A stretch of DNA of 64,000 nt from Limnephilus marmoratus (lineage: Eukaryota > Arthropoda > Insecta > Trichoptera > Limnephilidae), in the NCBI GenBank assembly GCA_917880885.1, contig OU862934.1, forward strand, positions 30,550,734 through 30,614,733, in the 5' to 3' direction. The number at the start of each line of letters is the position of its first letter. Position 1 is the stretch's first letter. The notes under the pieces were generated by a model. It was not told where the DNA came from. It searched no databases and saw only the letters and a program-made list of their open reading frames with translations. Both the position numbers and the translations under genes were made by a program. Shown in pieces: positions 22,046 to 32,733 of the stretch.

Positions 22046-23660
22046 GCTTCTATTTGAATTTCGAATTTGTTTCTTGAATAAATTAATTAAAATCTTGGAA
22101 GTAGAAATTTCACCACTTCCCGACATCCGATCAAGCTGAAACTCGGCAGAGACTCATTTTCGATGACAATGTAATCTTTTAACTATTGGTTGCTACTAGA
22201 AATTGCCTACTAGCCAGTTCAACAGTTAGTGGTGCTAGGTCGTGCCTCGATACTCGTTCGAATTTCATAGATAAATAGATAATTTCATAGTTCGAATGAA
22301 AAACGATAAATAATTTGTTCTATGGGGTTGATTTTTTAAGTGTGTTCTGTTATATCGCAGAACCGAAGAAATCACAGTTATAATTTATAAAGACTGCCTG
22401 GCGGACTGGTGTCATCTTGTGTCATAAAACTTTTCCAATCACAATTAGAAATAATTCATTTACACTGGTTCTCTAGACATCATACCGACTGACTGACTTA
22501 TGTAAGATTATATAAAGGATGCCGTGAATTTTATAAGGGACAGTTTCCATATTTAAGTTTATGCAAGATTATCTGAAATCCCCGGCGTTGCCCTGGGAAT
22601 TTAAGGTTTTTTTTTAAATTTCAATTAAAGGCAGTATTCCTGAACAAATCTGAAAACTAAAATCTGTTTTTAAAAAGTGATGAAATACGCTTTCAAATTT
22701 TATAATTTGAAATAAACATATAATTTGTAAAATACAAAAATTTTGCAAGCAAACATAACCAAGTTTTAAAAATGGCTCACCTTACGTTTTTTGTAACTAA
22801 AATTACTGATAACGAAAAATATATAAAACACATACATATTTTATTAGACAAATTCACCTAACTTTTTGTCGTTTCAAATGAAAATAATTTATTCAAATTT
22901 CCCAAGGTGTCAATTTTTTTTTTTTTTCAAATTGCGATTAAAAACTTTGTTTTTATAAAGGTGAATAAATTCCTTTTGGAGTGGTTATTTTTTAGATATC
23001 AATATAAGTTTTCGTATTTGCGTTGCCTTAGTTCGTATTTCTCCAACAAACCATTAGAAAATTTTACAGGAGGAGAAGGTTTTGTTTCATTATTTCAAAG
23101 AGACATTATGATAGGTGTTTAAGATAAAGCTATTTCCGTAAACGTAAAGGTCTCAAAACTTTAAATAATTCTCAGTTAAGTGATTAACTATCATTTTTGA
23201 TGCTTTATTTTCAATTTTAAAGTGGAGATAGAACAAAAATTAAAATGGTCTGTTGGACAAATAAGAACGGAGGCGACGATTTTGGCTATCGAACACCGTT
23301 TAGAACAGATTTTTCACTACGATAGTAAGGGAGTTACAGCGATTTATATGAGACCTATGTGAGCTGGGACAAATTTGGTTTCTTGTGATTAAACAATGTT
23401 GATTAAAGTTTCTTGTGATTAAAGTTAAGTGTGCAAAATATTATCAATCTCGAAATAAAACCATAGATTTTTAAAAAACAAACCGGGTCGCTCTTCTTTA
23501 TATGGTATTTATACAAAATACCTATTTCGAAATTAGATGTTGGCAGTGATTTTCTACCTATTTTTAAAGTCAAGGGTGGAAAATTTTCAAATCCAAATTT
23601 AAGTTTTGTGTGAAAAAAGCCACGCAGCTCTTCCTGTGGAGGCCTAGTAGTATCCACTCA
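22046..23660. other. AT-rich region, nothing recognised
   Basis: No motif-bearing frame and no inverted ends. A short direct duplication of tttcttgtgattaaa lies at about 23380-23430. Confidence 0.45.
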
Positions 23661-23664
23661 AAAT

Positions 23665-23995
23665 ATATTAAAAACGATAATATGCGAAAATTATGAAAAT
23701 GTATAATTAAACACGACTCGCTCAAAATAGAGCAAAAATCTTGTGGGTAATGTCTAAAATAGCATCCAAAGGAACAATGTGATTTTTTCATACATATAGC
23801 TTGTAAAATAATTGAAAAATCGTGTTTATAATAATTTTCGGAGCATATTTTGCGATTTTTTCTATCGAGGGAATTTCATATAATTTCCGTTTCAGCGTGG
23901 ATAAATGTACAGATATTATTTTCAAGAATAACATATATTTTTAAGAGCTTTAAAACTTTAGGAAAATGTGTAATAAATCGGTAGAAATGCGGGAA
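23665..23995 (-). repeat. Dispersed repeat family F, copy 1
   Basis: In reverse it shows taccgattta..acatatttc, aatatatgttattcttgaa, aaattccctcgata and ttgctctatttt in the same order as the plus copies at 27745-28085 and 32185-32515. It has no coding capacity and its class is unknown. Confidence 0.65.
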
Positions 23996-23999
23996 GCCA

Positions 24000-24700
24000 G
24001 GCCTTAGGTGAATCCAATCAAGTGATGTTTATGGATCACTCTTGAAGTGATTTTTCACAAAAAAATGGAGATGTAAGAATTATCTCTGCTTATCCCTGCG
24101 AGGAAACGACGTGATGATTTGCCACTAACTGTAGAAAAGATTACAATTCAAAAACCAGCCTCTCTTGTTCATAATTTACGAGGGTATAGTGGAATACTGA
24201 ACCGGATCTCGCTTTCGGATCTGCGCCGGAAATACACACGGACCTCTATCCCTACACACTTTCTCAACTACAGCCTTCAAACCTACAGATAGACCCATAG
24301 CAATACAGAGATACAGCCTTCACAGCACAGCGAATAGAGATTCCCGAAATACAGCCTTCGCAGTACCTTGTATAGAGACACGGCCTTCAGCCTTTCCTCA
24401 CCTCCTCGGAAGGCTCTACTGCCCCTAACCGGAAGCTCTTTATTTTCCGGATAAACACCGGATGTACACTGTACAACGGCAACGCCATCTTTGAAGTGAA
24501 CCCCGAAACTAGCACTTAAGATGCCTGGCTTTTCCGAGAATGTTAATTTAGAGGTTCTTTTATTACCTTATAGACAATTTCAAAGAGCCACATATTATGA
24601 TAATGTGCGTATTTATTATTTACTCAAGTGTTTTGTCTTGTGATCTTCCACAAATAATGTCGTGAAAAGATAAATGGTGTATTTTTTTTCGTATTTTTAT
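24000..24700. other. Unassigned DNA
   Basis: The part at 24180-24530 is less AT-rich and has short repeated words (acagccttc, gatagag) but no supported frame. Confidence 0.4.
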
Positions 24701-24703
24701 ATA

Positions 24704-25646
24704 TTAGGTCCTTACATATGAAATTGGCGTTTTGCCGTACTGGCAACTTTGATCTCAAATATCTTCTCTTTGGTTAGGAATTCCAAATTCAAATTTATAC
24801 AGCTATTTACTCATGTATTTGTGTTTCGAAAATTATAATTCATTTGTTTTTTCATTAATATTTTTTTTTTCTTTGCGTCACTTAGTTTACAAAATGGAAA
24901 ACTTGAAATATCGCGTTATTTACGAGTACGAGTTCCACCGTGGCACCAGTGCTGCAGAAACGGCTCGAAGGATTAATGATGTGTATGGCGACGGTGCCGC
25001 AAAAGAAAACACAGTGCATTTTTGATTCCAACGTTTTCGTTTTAGAAATTTCGACCAGCAGAACAAGGCCCGTAGACGGCCGGAGACCAAAGTTGATAAT
25101 GAAGAATTGAAGGCTATTGTGGAAGTGGATCCATCGCAAACCACGTCCGAGTTAGCTCCAGGCTGCGGTGTTAGTTATAAAACTGTTTTAATCCTCTTGA
25201 AGCAAATTGGGAAGGTGAAAAAGCTTGAAATGTGGGTACCTCACGAATTGAGTGAAGCAAATCAACAAACGCGCGTTAGAACGCTAGACCACACACTGCA
25301 CAACAGACGGCTAACAAATTAGAGGAACTTCAATTGGAATGTCTAAGACATCCACCGTACTCTCCGGACCTTGCCCCAACAGATTACCATTTTTTTCGAA
25401 ATTTGGATAACTTCTTGCAAGGGAAAAAATTCAACTCCGATGGGGCAGTCCAAACCGCCTTCAAAGATTTTATTGATACCCGTCCGAATGTTTTTTTAGT
25501 AAAGGGATCGATGAACTACCTATGAGATGGCAAAAGTGCATAGATAGCAATGGTACATACTTTGATTAAATAAATATATTATATTTAAAAAAATCGACTT
25601 TATATTCCTCCCATATAAAACGCCAATTTCATATGTAAGGACCTAA
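24704..25646 (+). mobile_element. Mariner element with internal deletion
   Basis: The inverted ends ttaggtccttacatatgaaa match exactly, extending through ttggcgtttt, and are flanked by TA (24702-24703 and 25647-25648). At 943 bp it is shorter than the roughly 1.3 kb of full mariners. It encodes the broken transposase at 24894-25525. Neighbouring DNA carries no related copy. Confidence 0.85.
24894..25525 (+). pseudogene. Mariner transposase, deleted
   Basis: ATG at 24894 opens MENLKYRVIYEYEFHRGTSA, a mariner helix-turn-helix N-terminus, with a stop at 25023-25025. The frame then continues as KVDNEELKAIVEVDPSQTTS and KTVLILLKQIGKVKKL. It reaches RVRTLD and jumps, with a frame change, to HTAQQTANKLEELQLECLRH and PPYSPDLAPTDYHFF, which carries the third catalytic aspartate. 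The region with the first two catalytic aspartates is deleted, so no activity is possible. Confidence 0.85.
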
Positions 25647-25674
25647 TATTATCTACCAGATAGGTACGTTTTTA

Positions 25675-25735
25675 GATTTTCACGGCCAAAAGCATTTTCG
25701 TTATTTGTTTTTGGGTGTTAAGAGCGTTTAACCAG
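25675..25735 (+). repeat. Half of a fold-back repeat (family G)
   Basis: The stretch gcattttcgttatttgtttt and the following tgggtgttaagagcg match one outer arm of the palindromic repeats at 29785, 27290 and 48811. Confidence 0.45.
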
Positions 25736-25970
25736 CCAGCGGACGAAAATCCACATTTCGTCGAAAGTTGTTCTTCCGATCGTGCAGGGCGGTTACAATG
25801 AGAAAGATTGATTATTCTCCGTACCTGCTTTTTTAAATTATAACTCCATATCGAATTTATTTCAATCCAAATTAGCTTTAATTTATACCTTCATCCAAAA
25901 ATGCTGAAAGGCGTGATGATAAAACTATTAAAATAGTGTACTTTTTGTAGTTATTTTTTGATTATAAGTA

Positions 25971-26830
25971 TGTGGCGACACATCATTATTATCTTCGCCA
26001 CCAAAAGAGGAATCGAGAAACATCTCCTAATATCCGCGCCCATCGGCAAACCTACTTGCCTAGGTACCTTCGTACCTATACTGGCCGCGATGTACTTTCT
26101 CGTCTGCCGTGCCAGCCCGACGATAATAATATCGCCCCGCCTAGAAAGGTCTCGAGACAGCACCGTACAATATCTGTACGGCGCCGAATATTCTCGAAGT
26201 GGCTCGTATTACCTACCGCGAGGTAGTTACTCTACCGCGGCTATATAAGCAGCCGATCGCTCGCCCGCTGCAGTTCAGTCCAGTTCAGTCTCACACTTAC
26301 AGTCGGCCAACATCTCAACATGTAACAAGTGCTCCTGCATGGCACACGCTCCAGGGCAGCTTCCTCGAGGTCCATCACCACGTCTCAGCTACGAGGCCCA
26401 TCGTGCCTTCAGCTCCTGAGAACAGCTACATCCCGCGACTTACAAGGCTTGCGTCACCTTCAGTCCAGGGATCAGCTCACCACTTCATGGCACCCCGAAG
26501 CCTCACCGTGCTTCGCTGCCATGGAACGCGCTCCGCCTCGCCAGGACTACCTGCTGGTGGCTCAGCTCACCGAGCCACACACCGTTTACCTCCGCGACTT
26601 AAAGCGTCGAGCAACGGCCTGGAATATAGGTCATCTCCACCGCCATGGTGTCGAGCAACTCGCTGACCTTCACCACACCATCTCCATCACATCCGAACGC
26701 CTGCAGCATCATCTACGGCACTCCGCATTACATCATGTTACCGACCACCGACCATCTGCTACGTAGCCCAATAAACGACTGACTCACCACTTCGACATGA
26801 CGACTTTCATTTCTGTCTCCCGCTCCCTCA
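25971..26830 (+). mobile_element. Solo LTR (Gypsy/BEL-like)
   Basis: The segment starts TGTGGCGACA and ends CTCCCTCA, with agta on both sides (25967-25970 and 26831-26834), fitting a 4-bp target duplication. It is distinctly richer in GC than its surroundings. Inside are a TATA box (26242-26249), initiator-like tcagtc words and a polyadenylation signal aataaa (26770-26775), in the order expected of an LTR. No gag-pol region adjoins it. Long open frames across it (25958-26248, 26199-26766) are probably non-coding LTR sequence. The LTR family is not identified. Confidence 0.65.
26242..26290 (+). promoter_or_regulatory. Core promoter of the solo LTR
   Basis: The word tatataag (26242-26249) is followed after about 30 bp by two tandem cagttcagtc words (26271-26290). 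Their tcagt resembles the arthropod initiator consensus. The spacing fits RNA polymerase II start selection. Confidence 0.6.
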
Positions 26831-27289
26831 AGTATTTATAATTTTTCAATAATGTCTAAATTTAATAAGAATGTTAAAAAAAATCTGAAATATATTAGTT
26901 TGTAAGTGCGCAAATAAATACACAAATGGACCAATTTTCGTCAAGAAACACATGTACGTACATATTTTTTAATGATTTTATTGAAACTAAAATTAAAATC
27001 ATAAAACATAACTTTGCTAGATAATATATTGATTTATTTTACTGCATGATTACATTATTTGAAATGTGTGTGGTATAATACAAAAACTTTTTTGAAAATT
27101 TAACAAATCTGCCAACGACCTATGGAATAACCTTATTATACTAAAAATTTAAAAAAAATCTAAAAATTTATTACATAACTATGCTGGATAAAAGAACAAT
27201 CTTTCGAAATCCATTTATAATTTTTTGTGGAAAAGAGTCAATACGTCTAAAAACTTTTTTGAAAATGACGTATTTCCGGCTTTCTCTGG
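26831..27289. other. Unassigned AT-rich DNA
   Basis: No gene or element end was seen. Confidence 0.4.
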
Positions 27290-27505
27290 TAATGCCCTCT
27301 TAAGCCGTGTTGTGCTACCTCCTTCTTTAGCCAACGTTTCGGACAGCGTTGCTGTGTCCATCATCAGGGCAGATCCAGCAGATCCGACAGATGTGTGGAT
27401 CTGCCCTGATGATGGACACAGCAACGCTGTCCGAAACGTTGGCTAAAGAAGTAGGTAACTCAACGCGGCTTAACACCTCAAAAACAAATAACGAAAATCT
27501 GCCAG
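27290..27505. repeat. Fold-back repeat family G, long palindrome
   Basis: A left arm (about 27302-27378) and right arm (about 27396-27472) are inverse copies, with a perfect inner match of about 52 bp. The arms include gccaacgtttcggacagcg and tgtgtccatcatcagggcag. The RNA would form a long hairpin. Relatives at 29785-29990, 48811-48938 and 33115-33180 share these words. Confidence 0.8.
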
Positions 27506-27744
27506 GTAAGTTTATACAATGACGCAATAATACAGTGTTTTTGATTAAAAAAAAAATTACCTATACGGGAGTGTAACTTAACATATATTTATGTAAAAAT
27601 ATTTTTTTATGTTTAATTAATACTACATGTAAAGTGAAAGAGAATAAAAAACGAATAAAATAAAGGTGAAAAACGGAACTAATCGCATTTCCCCTTAGAA
27701 AAAATCCTGAGAAGATGCTTCCTGTAAGACTTAAGGGCCCGCAA

Positions 27745-28085
27745 CCCGAATTTCTACCGATTTCTTACATATTTCTCTTAAACACGGTAAGTTTTAAAGC
27801 TCTCGAAAAAATATATGTTATTCTTGAAGATAATATCTAGACATTGCTCGCGCCGAAACGCAAATTATATAAAATTCCCTCGATAAAAAAAATCGCAAAG
27901 CATGCTCCAAAAATAATTATAAACACGTTTGTTTCAGTTATTTTACAAGTTATATGTATGAAAAAATTCACGGTGTTTCTTTAAATGCTGTTTAAGACAA
28001 TGCCAGCGAGATTTTTGCTCTATTTTAAACGAGTCGTGTTTTATTAAACATTTTCGCAATTTTCGCAATTTTCGCAATTTTGTCG
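27745..28085 (+). repeat. Dispersed repeat family F, copy 2
   Basis: It carries atttctaccgatttcttaca, aaatatatgttattcttgaa, aaattccctcgataaaaaaa and gagtcgtgttttattaaac. Its 3' end has a short triple repeat of cgcaatttt (28055-28082) that the other copies lack. Confidence 0.7.
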
Positions 28086-28312
28086 CTGTAAACGTTAGCG
28101 CTCTCCTCTGACATTCGTAATTTCGTATCTCTTCATCTTCATATGAGAAAACATAAACATATCTAAGAATGTAAAATACTTGTGGCACATCATTACAGAA
28201 GACATTTCGGATGATGGTGATATTGAACGTCAGAGGGAAGTATCAGTACACTGTCTAATATGATTGCCCGAAGATTCTTCCAATGCAGCAATAATGTAAA
28301 AAAAATATCAGA

Positions 28313-28860
28313 GTTTGCAATTCACACGCGGTAGAACTAAAACCTTCAGAATACTAAAGTAGACAAGAGTGGTGGGACTACGAAGAACTTTTTTTAACAA
28401 TGTGAAAGAAGATTTTTTTCCATATTTTAGCCATCGAATTCCAGTGCACCTTTTCCTTTACATTTAGTCATCGTATTAGAATTTGTGTTTTCTTTTTCGG
28501 AGTTCCAAGATGTCGCTTTCTTTTGTGTTTTATTTGCCTGTTCATTTTGGAGTGGTTTGAAGATTGGATTTTGATTTTACAAATATATGTATATTTTTTA
28601 ATTTGCTAAAATTATATCCTTGGCCCGCTGAGGTTCGTCAGGCGCTTTATATCAATAGAGTAAAGGAGACTTGCGTGGGATAGTGGATTTATCGTATTTT
28701 ACGTGAAATAAATGAATATTTTATTGCCATCTCATTCTATCGCAGACTAAATCCTATAGATATATGTGTTTGTCTCTTTTTAGTGTCGCCCGCTTCCATT
28801 TCATCGAGTTTCAAAACACAACGGTGCTATAGAAGTTTTCACTTCAAAAAATATAGTTTC
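28313..28860 (+). repeat. Dispersed repeat family C, long copy
   Basis: This copy contains the order gcaattcacacgcggtagaa, gtagacaagagtggtgggac, tcgaattccagtgcacctt, a reversed tRNA-like patch (aggttcgtcaggcgctttat at about 28632) and gtttgtctctttttagtgtc. It ends caacggtgctatagaag. The tRNA-like patch suggests a SINE-derived element read in reverse. Confidence 0.65.
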
Positions 28861-28889
28861 ACTTATCTATACGTGTGAAACATTTAAAA

Positions 28890-29295
28890 ATTTTTTTTTA
28901 TGTGAATACCGCACAAGAGTCCCAACTGCTCCCGTCTGAAGCCAGTGAGACTATGGCATCCCCAATTGGGGTATGTTGTGAGGCTGAAGGTAGTGGAGAG
29001 GGAAAGGAGATAGGGAAGAGGAATTTGGGGAAGTACCTGGCTATTCGGATCTGATCACCAAACACGGCTAAAGCATTTCAGGCAACGTTTAAATTCTTGA
29101 TGGTGGTCTTACACCAGGGCGATACTGAGAGTATCTTCCGCTCTGGAACGTGCCGCGAATATACTATATATTATTTTAAATGAATAAATTGTAAAAAAAC
29201 ACAAATTAATTAAATAAAATTTATTTGCCACGCCGGGATTCGGTGTGCGAGTCAAGAGCCTTACCGGTGGACTACGCCATGTCCAGCGGTAAGGT
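28890..29295 (-). repeat. SINE S1, near complete, reverse
   Basis: In reverse orientation the tRNA-like head is at 29222-29290 (box B complement gggattcggtgtgcgag; box A complement ccggtggactacgcc). It is followed by the aaataaattttatttaatta linker and the S1 body, to a poly-A equivalent at 28890-28900. The order is identical to the plus-strand copy at 54706-55108. Confidence 0.75.
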
Positions 29296-29339
29296 GTCAC
29301 TACCGAAACAGCTCGATGAAACGACATCGGATCCAATAT

Positions 29340-29560
29340 AATAATGCATGGGGAATAAATATATTTGGATACAGAAGATATAGCAGTGCATCGACAATGT
29401 TTACGGAACTAGGACTGATTGGATACGCCAGCCTGATGAGACACCGGGTCACTGGAGCCAGGATGCGCCAAGCGCAACTCCTGAGTGACTAGAGTAGCGT
29501 CGTTGAGTAGTAAGAACGTATACGGAAAGGTCGGTTCGTAACCCAGAGTTAATCCAGTCA
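29340..29560 (+). pseudogene. Possible LINE-like fragment
   Basis: One frame reads SASTMFTELGLIGYASLMRH and continues RVTGARMRQAQLL, which faintly resembles a C-terminal LINE segment (a ..MF...G..ty.sLmR pattern). It is short and has no partner in this window, so the call is tentative. Confidence 0.3.
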
Positions 29561-29644
29561 GATGAAATTTTTATGGATTTTTTTTTATTTATTTTAAGTC
29601 AATAAATTTGGGGCAATATAATTAGATAATGCGCGTTTTTATCC

Positions 29645-30170
29645 CGCGACAAAATATTCCCAACAAAATATCTACTAGAACCTAACCTAACCTAACCTAA
29701 TCTAACCTAACCTCACAAAAAATGGGACAAAAATAATACAGACATCCTGTAAAGACATAAATTATTATTATCTGGTAAGTTTTTAGATTTTCATGGCCAA
29801 AAGTATTTTCGTTATTTGTTTTTGGGATGTTATGCCGTGTTGCGCTACCTCCTTTAGCCAACGTTTCGAACAGCATTGCAGTGTCCATCATCAGGGCAGA
29901 TCCGGCAGATGTGTCAAACCGAAATGTTGGCTAAAAAAAGAAAGTAACGCAACACGGCATAACACCCCAAAAACAAATAACAAAAATATTATTATCTGCT
30001 GGCCGATTTTGGTATTATTGAACAATAGTTTATTCTTTACAGTATATCTGTATTGTTTTTGTCCTATTTCTTTGTCAGGTTAGGTTAGGTTAGGTTAGGT
30101 GAGGCTAGGTTAGGTTAGGTTTTAGTAGATATTTGGTTCGGGGATGTTTTTGGGGAGATATTTGGTCGCG
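29645..30170. repeat. Inverted-repeat element with TTAGG in its arms
   Basis: The left arm (29645-29750) contains cgcgacaaaatatt, caaaatatctactag, a (CCTAA)n run at 29681-29714 and gggacaaaaataatacagac. The right arm (30040-30170) is its imperfect inverse, with the TTAGG run at 30077-30121. The fold-back repeat of family G (29785-29990) lies in the loop. Length is about 526 bp, close to that of the other TTAGG palindrome at 20792-21317. Confidence 0.7.
29785..29990. repeat. Fold-back repeat family G copy
   Basis: The arms attttcgttatttgtttttg and gccgtgttgcgctacctcc are matched in inverse by 29920-29984. The inner part carries gccaacgtttcgaacagc and catcatcagggcagatc. Inner complementarity is partly lost compared with 27290-27505. 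Confidence 0.7.
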
Positions 30171-30329
30171 AAACCATGTAATTAACCTTCCCACGAGGCG
30201 CGTAAGTTTTGTCGTTACCCAACCACGTATAATAATAATAACAACCACTGATTACGCAAGTGAATACGTACTTTGCATCATCTGTCATTATGGCCCATAC
30301 ATTATTACATAATTTGGGACACCGGCATA

Positions 30330-30890
30330 AGTACCGCCGCCCCGGCAATCATTTGTTGGAAGACTAACGCTCTTGTCGTAGGTCATCCCAAGTGGTGAAT
30401 TAGCAGGGGTGCCCGGGTTCATGTGGTGAGGTTTGTCTAGGTCTTGGAGGCGGATGCGTTTACCCACCAACTTCATAGCGCGCCGGATCGAGAGAGACTG
30501 GTTGAAGGAGACCTTTTGACCTCTCTCGGAACATTGCCGTACAGCGCAGTGGGGTAGCGTCTGTCATTCTTGGACACACTGACTTAAAGAACACTACCCA
30601 CCCCTCATACCAACACAGCAAAAACCCTTCACACAGCATCCCCAAAGATGCTCACACAGGAGACCCTGAGAAAAATAATTTCCCCTTTGGCCTTTGTCAT
30701 CTTTGAGGCCGCCAAGACCTTGACAAACCTCACTTCATGAACCCGGATACCTACTCCTGCTACGTCACCAAACGTAGCGAACCACTTGGGGTGACCTATG
30801 GCAGAGGTGTTGGTTATCCAATAAATGTTATAAATAGATTCCCGGAGCGGCCGTACCCATACCCGCCTCCCAAAATGTGTAGCAAACGTA
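30330..30890. repeat. Inverted pair of repeat E around a LINE 3' tail
   Basis: The right part (about 30730-30885) is repeat E in plus orientation: gaaccacttggggtgaccta and the following ggcagaggtgttggttatcc. The left part (30330-30480) is a reversed, diverged version (gtaggtcatcccaagtgg). Between them (30520-30700) are pieces of a LINE 3' UTR, including cttcacacagcatccccaaa. No coding capacity. Confidence 0.55.
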
Positions 30891-31215
30891 AAAAAAGTCT
30901 AATAATTGTTGCCCATTCATTATTAATGTCGCAACCGAAACTTGTGGCGCGCCCTTCTAGCTCACAATCAGCCTTTGATCAAATACATTTATAAATTAAC
31001 AAGCTATTAATTAACGGCACTGGTACGGTACGCAAGTACTCTGTGTGACATTTTAAGTAATTATTACTGACTTAACCTAACCTTACCAGACACTGAATAG
31101 ACAATTCCTAGATGTTTTAGAAGTAGGTTCTTTTGGTCTGAAAATATTTCTTTATTTATTTCAGGTTCTCCATAAAACAGATAACCAAATTTAAAAGAAG
31201 AAAAACAGTCGGTGG
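30891..31215. other. Unassigned, LINE-flanking DNA
   Basis: Nothing supported apart from the possible 3' end of the reverse LINE that starts next to it. Confidence 0.35.
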
Positions 31216-31710
31216 GGGCAGTTTCACTATGTTGTGACATATGTCAAAAGTTAGTTACTGAATCTATAGGTAACATTGAAGATATCGATGCAGAATCGTT
31301 AAGCAGTTGAATTGCTCTGTTTAATGGCGCATTCTGAAAGGAAGAAGTTCTCGCTTTCGGAGCATAAAAAAGTGTGGGATCTCCCACGAGTATACGCGTT
31401 AGGGACATATAGCTTAATCTCCTTTAACGTAGGTAGATTCAATACAGTACCGGAGATCAGCTTAAAAAATGTTTCCCCAAAAATATTTTTCGGCGGGCTT
31501 CTAAGGTATTAAGATCGAGCATTTCTGTTAAGAACAATGATGGATACAGGAATGAGTAGTTGGGTAGTATGTTTATACCTCATATACATGTAACGCATAA
31601 ACCTTTTTTGTACTCTTACTATTTCTAGGATATGGTTTAGTTGAGAGGGGACCCAAATAATGGAACTGTATTCTAGGATGCTGCGAACAAGTGCTTCATC
31701 ACGAATATCA
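31216..31710 (-). pseudogene. Jockey/CR1-like LINE C-terminus, reverse
   Basis: The minus strand reads DEALVRSILEYSSIIWVPSQ, RVQKRFMRYMYMRYKHTTQL and, after frame breaks, GDPTLFYAPKARTSSFQNAP followed by LNRAIQLLND. These are standard landmarks of the C-terminal quarter of jockey/CR1-like LINEs. Several stops and frame changes make it non-functional. Confidence 0.7.
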
Positions 31711-31925
31711 AATAAGTACGGAGGTCAAACCTTTTAAAACGTGTAAGGGGAGTGGGCAAAGCCCAGGACAGTTTCGTATCTTGGTCAATCGGTTTTTGTC
31801 GGCCATCTAAAACATTCGCAAAGCTTTTATAATAAAATCCGTAGTAAATATCGTTGAAGAAGAATATAACACTAATAATATGAGAGAACAAAGAGAACAA
31901 GGCACAGAAAAATAGAAAAAGATAA

Positions 31926-32002
31926 TGGTCGCAACTGGGACTCAATCCCAGCAGCTCTCATCTAACCGGGACATGCGATTTTACCAATTCAGCCATTGCC
32001 AC
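31926..32002 (-). repeat. tRNA-derived SINE head (S2), reverse
   Basis: The reverse complement contains an A-box-like tggctgaattggtaaaatcg and a B-box-like gggattgagtccc in a perfect ctggga/tcccag T-arm. The downstream body, running towards 31720, is AT-rich with no tRNA 3' half, so this is a SINE rather than a tRNA gene. Confidence 0.55.
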
Positions 32003-32039
32003 CTTCTAAGAAACCGTCATAATAGTCAAGTGAACCAAT

Positions 32040-32165
32040 CACCACTTCGGCCATGACAAGAATCACAATAACAAATGAGTGTATATGAGACGATGTATGA
32101 ATGTGAATGAGACCGAATTGTTTGGTCTGTAGGTCCTCTTTGCCTATACCTGCGGAAAAACAGCG
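32040..32165 (+). pseudogene. LINE 3'-end fragment
   Basis: The segment gatgtatgaatgtgaatgag, followed by tctttgcctatacctgcgg and aaaacagcgtgg, matches the end of the LINE relic at 55405-55770 (tctgcctacccctgcgggg). Only the last part of the C-terminus and the 3' UTR remain. Confidence 0.5.
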
Positions 32166-32184
32166 TGGCGGTTTGTTAAGAGGC

Positions 32185-32515
32185 GGAATTCCAATTTTCT
32201 ACCGATTTATAACATATTTCCCTTGAACACTTTAAGTTTCTAAGTTCTTAAAAAAATATATGTTATTTTTCAAGATAATATCTGAAGATTGCTAGGGCCG
32301 AAACGTTAATTATATAAAATTCCCTCGATAGAAAAAAATTGCAAAGTATGCTCCAAAAATTATTATTAACACGTTTGTTTCTGTTATATTACAAGTTATA
32401 TGTATGAAAAAAATCATATTGCTTCTTTAAAAGCTACTTAAAGTGTTACTAGAGAAATTTTTGCTCTATTGTAAATAAGTCGTGTTTTATTAAATATTTT
32501 CACAACTGTCGCTTA
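32185..32515 (+). repeat. Dispersed repeat family F, copy 3
   Basis: It contains ttttctaccgatttataaca, aatatatgttatttttcaag, gggccgaaacg, aaattccctcgatagaaaaa and aagtcgtgttttattaaat. It ends about 220 bp before the start codon of the Mutator-like gene, so it could supply part of that gene's promoter region. Confidence 0.7.
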
Positions 32516-32526
32516 CGCCAATTAAT

Positions 32527-32534
32527 TATAAATA
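32527..32534 (+). promoter_or_regulatory. Candidate TATA box of the Mutator-like gene
   Basis: The word tataaata lies about 200 bp before the ATG at 32734, leaving room for a 5' UTR of some 170 bp. No strong initiator was found, and AT-rich DNA gives such words by chance. Confidence 0.25.
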
Positions 32535-32733
32535 CATCGCGCTCGCTCCCACTAGAAGATTTGTATATCTTTCTTTGAAAACCTTCATTCGCCAACTCGA
32601 GGGCTCCGTAAGCAGACGTGTCGTTCAACGTTCTACGATCTACAGACGTGCGATTACGAGCAAATATTTTAATTTTTAAAGATAATTTTACTCGTGTAAA
32701 GTATATCAGTTTATAAATATAGTTTTTTCAAAG

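Noticed and set aside
25958..26766. Three overlapping frames of 84-155 codons as a possible host gene
   Set aside because: They sit in a segment with LTR boundaries, a 4-bp duplication and promoter/poly-A signals; no protein motif is recognised.
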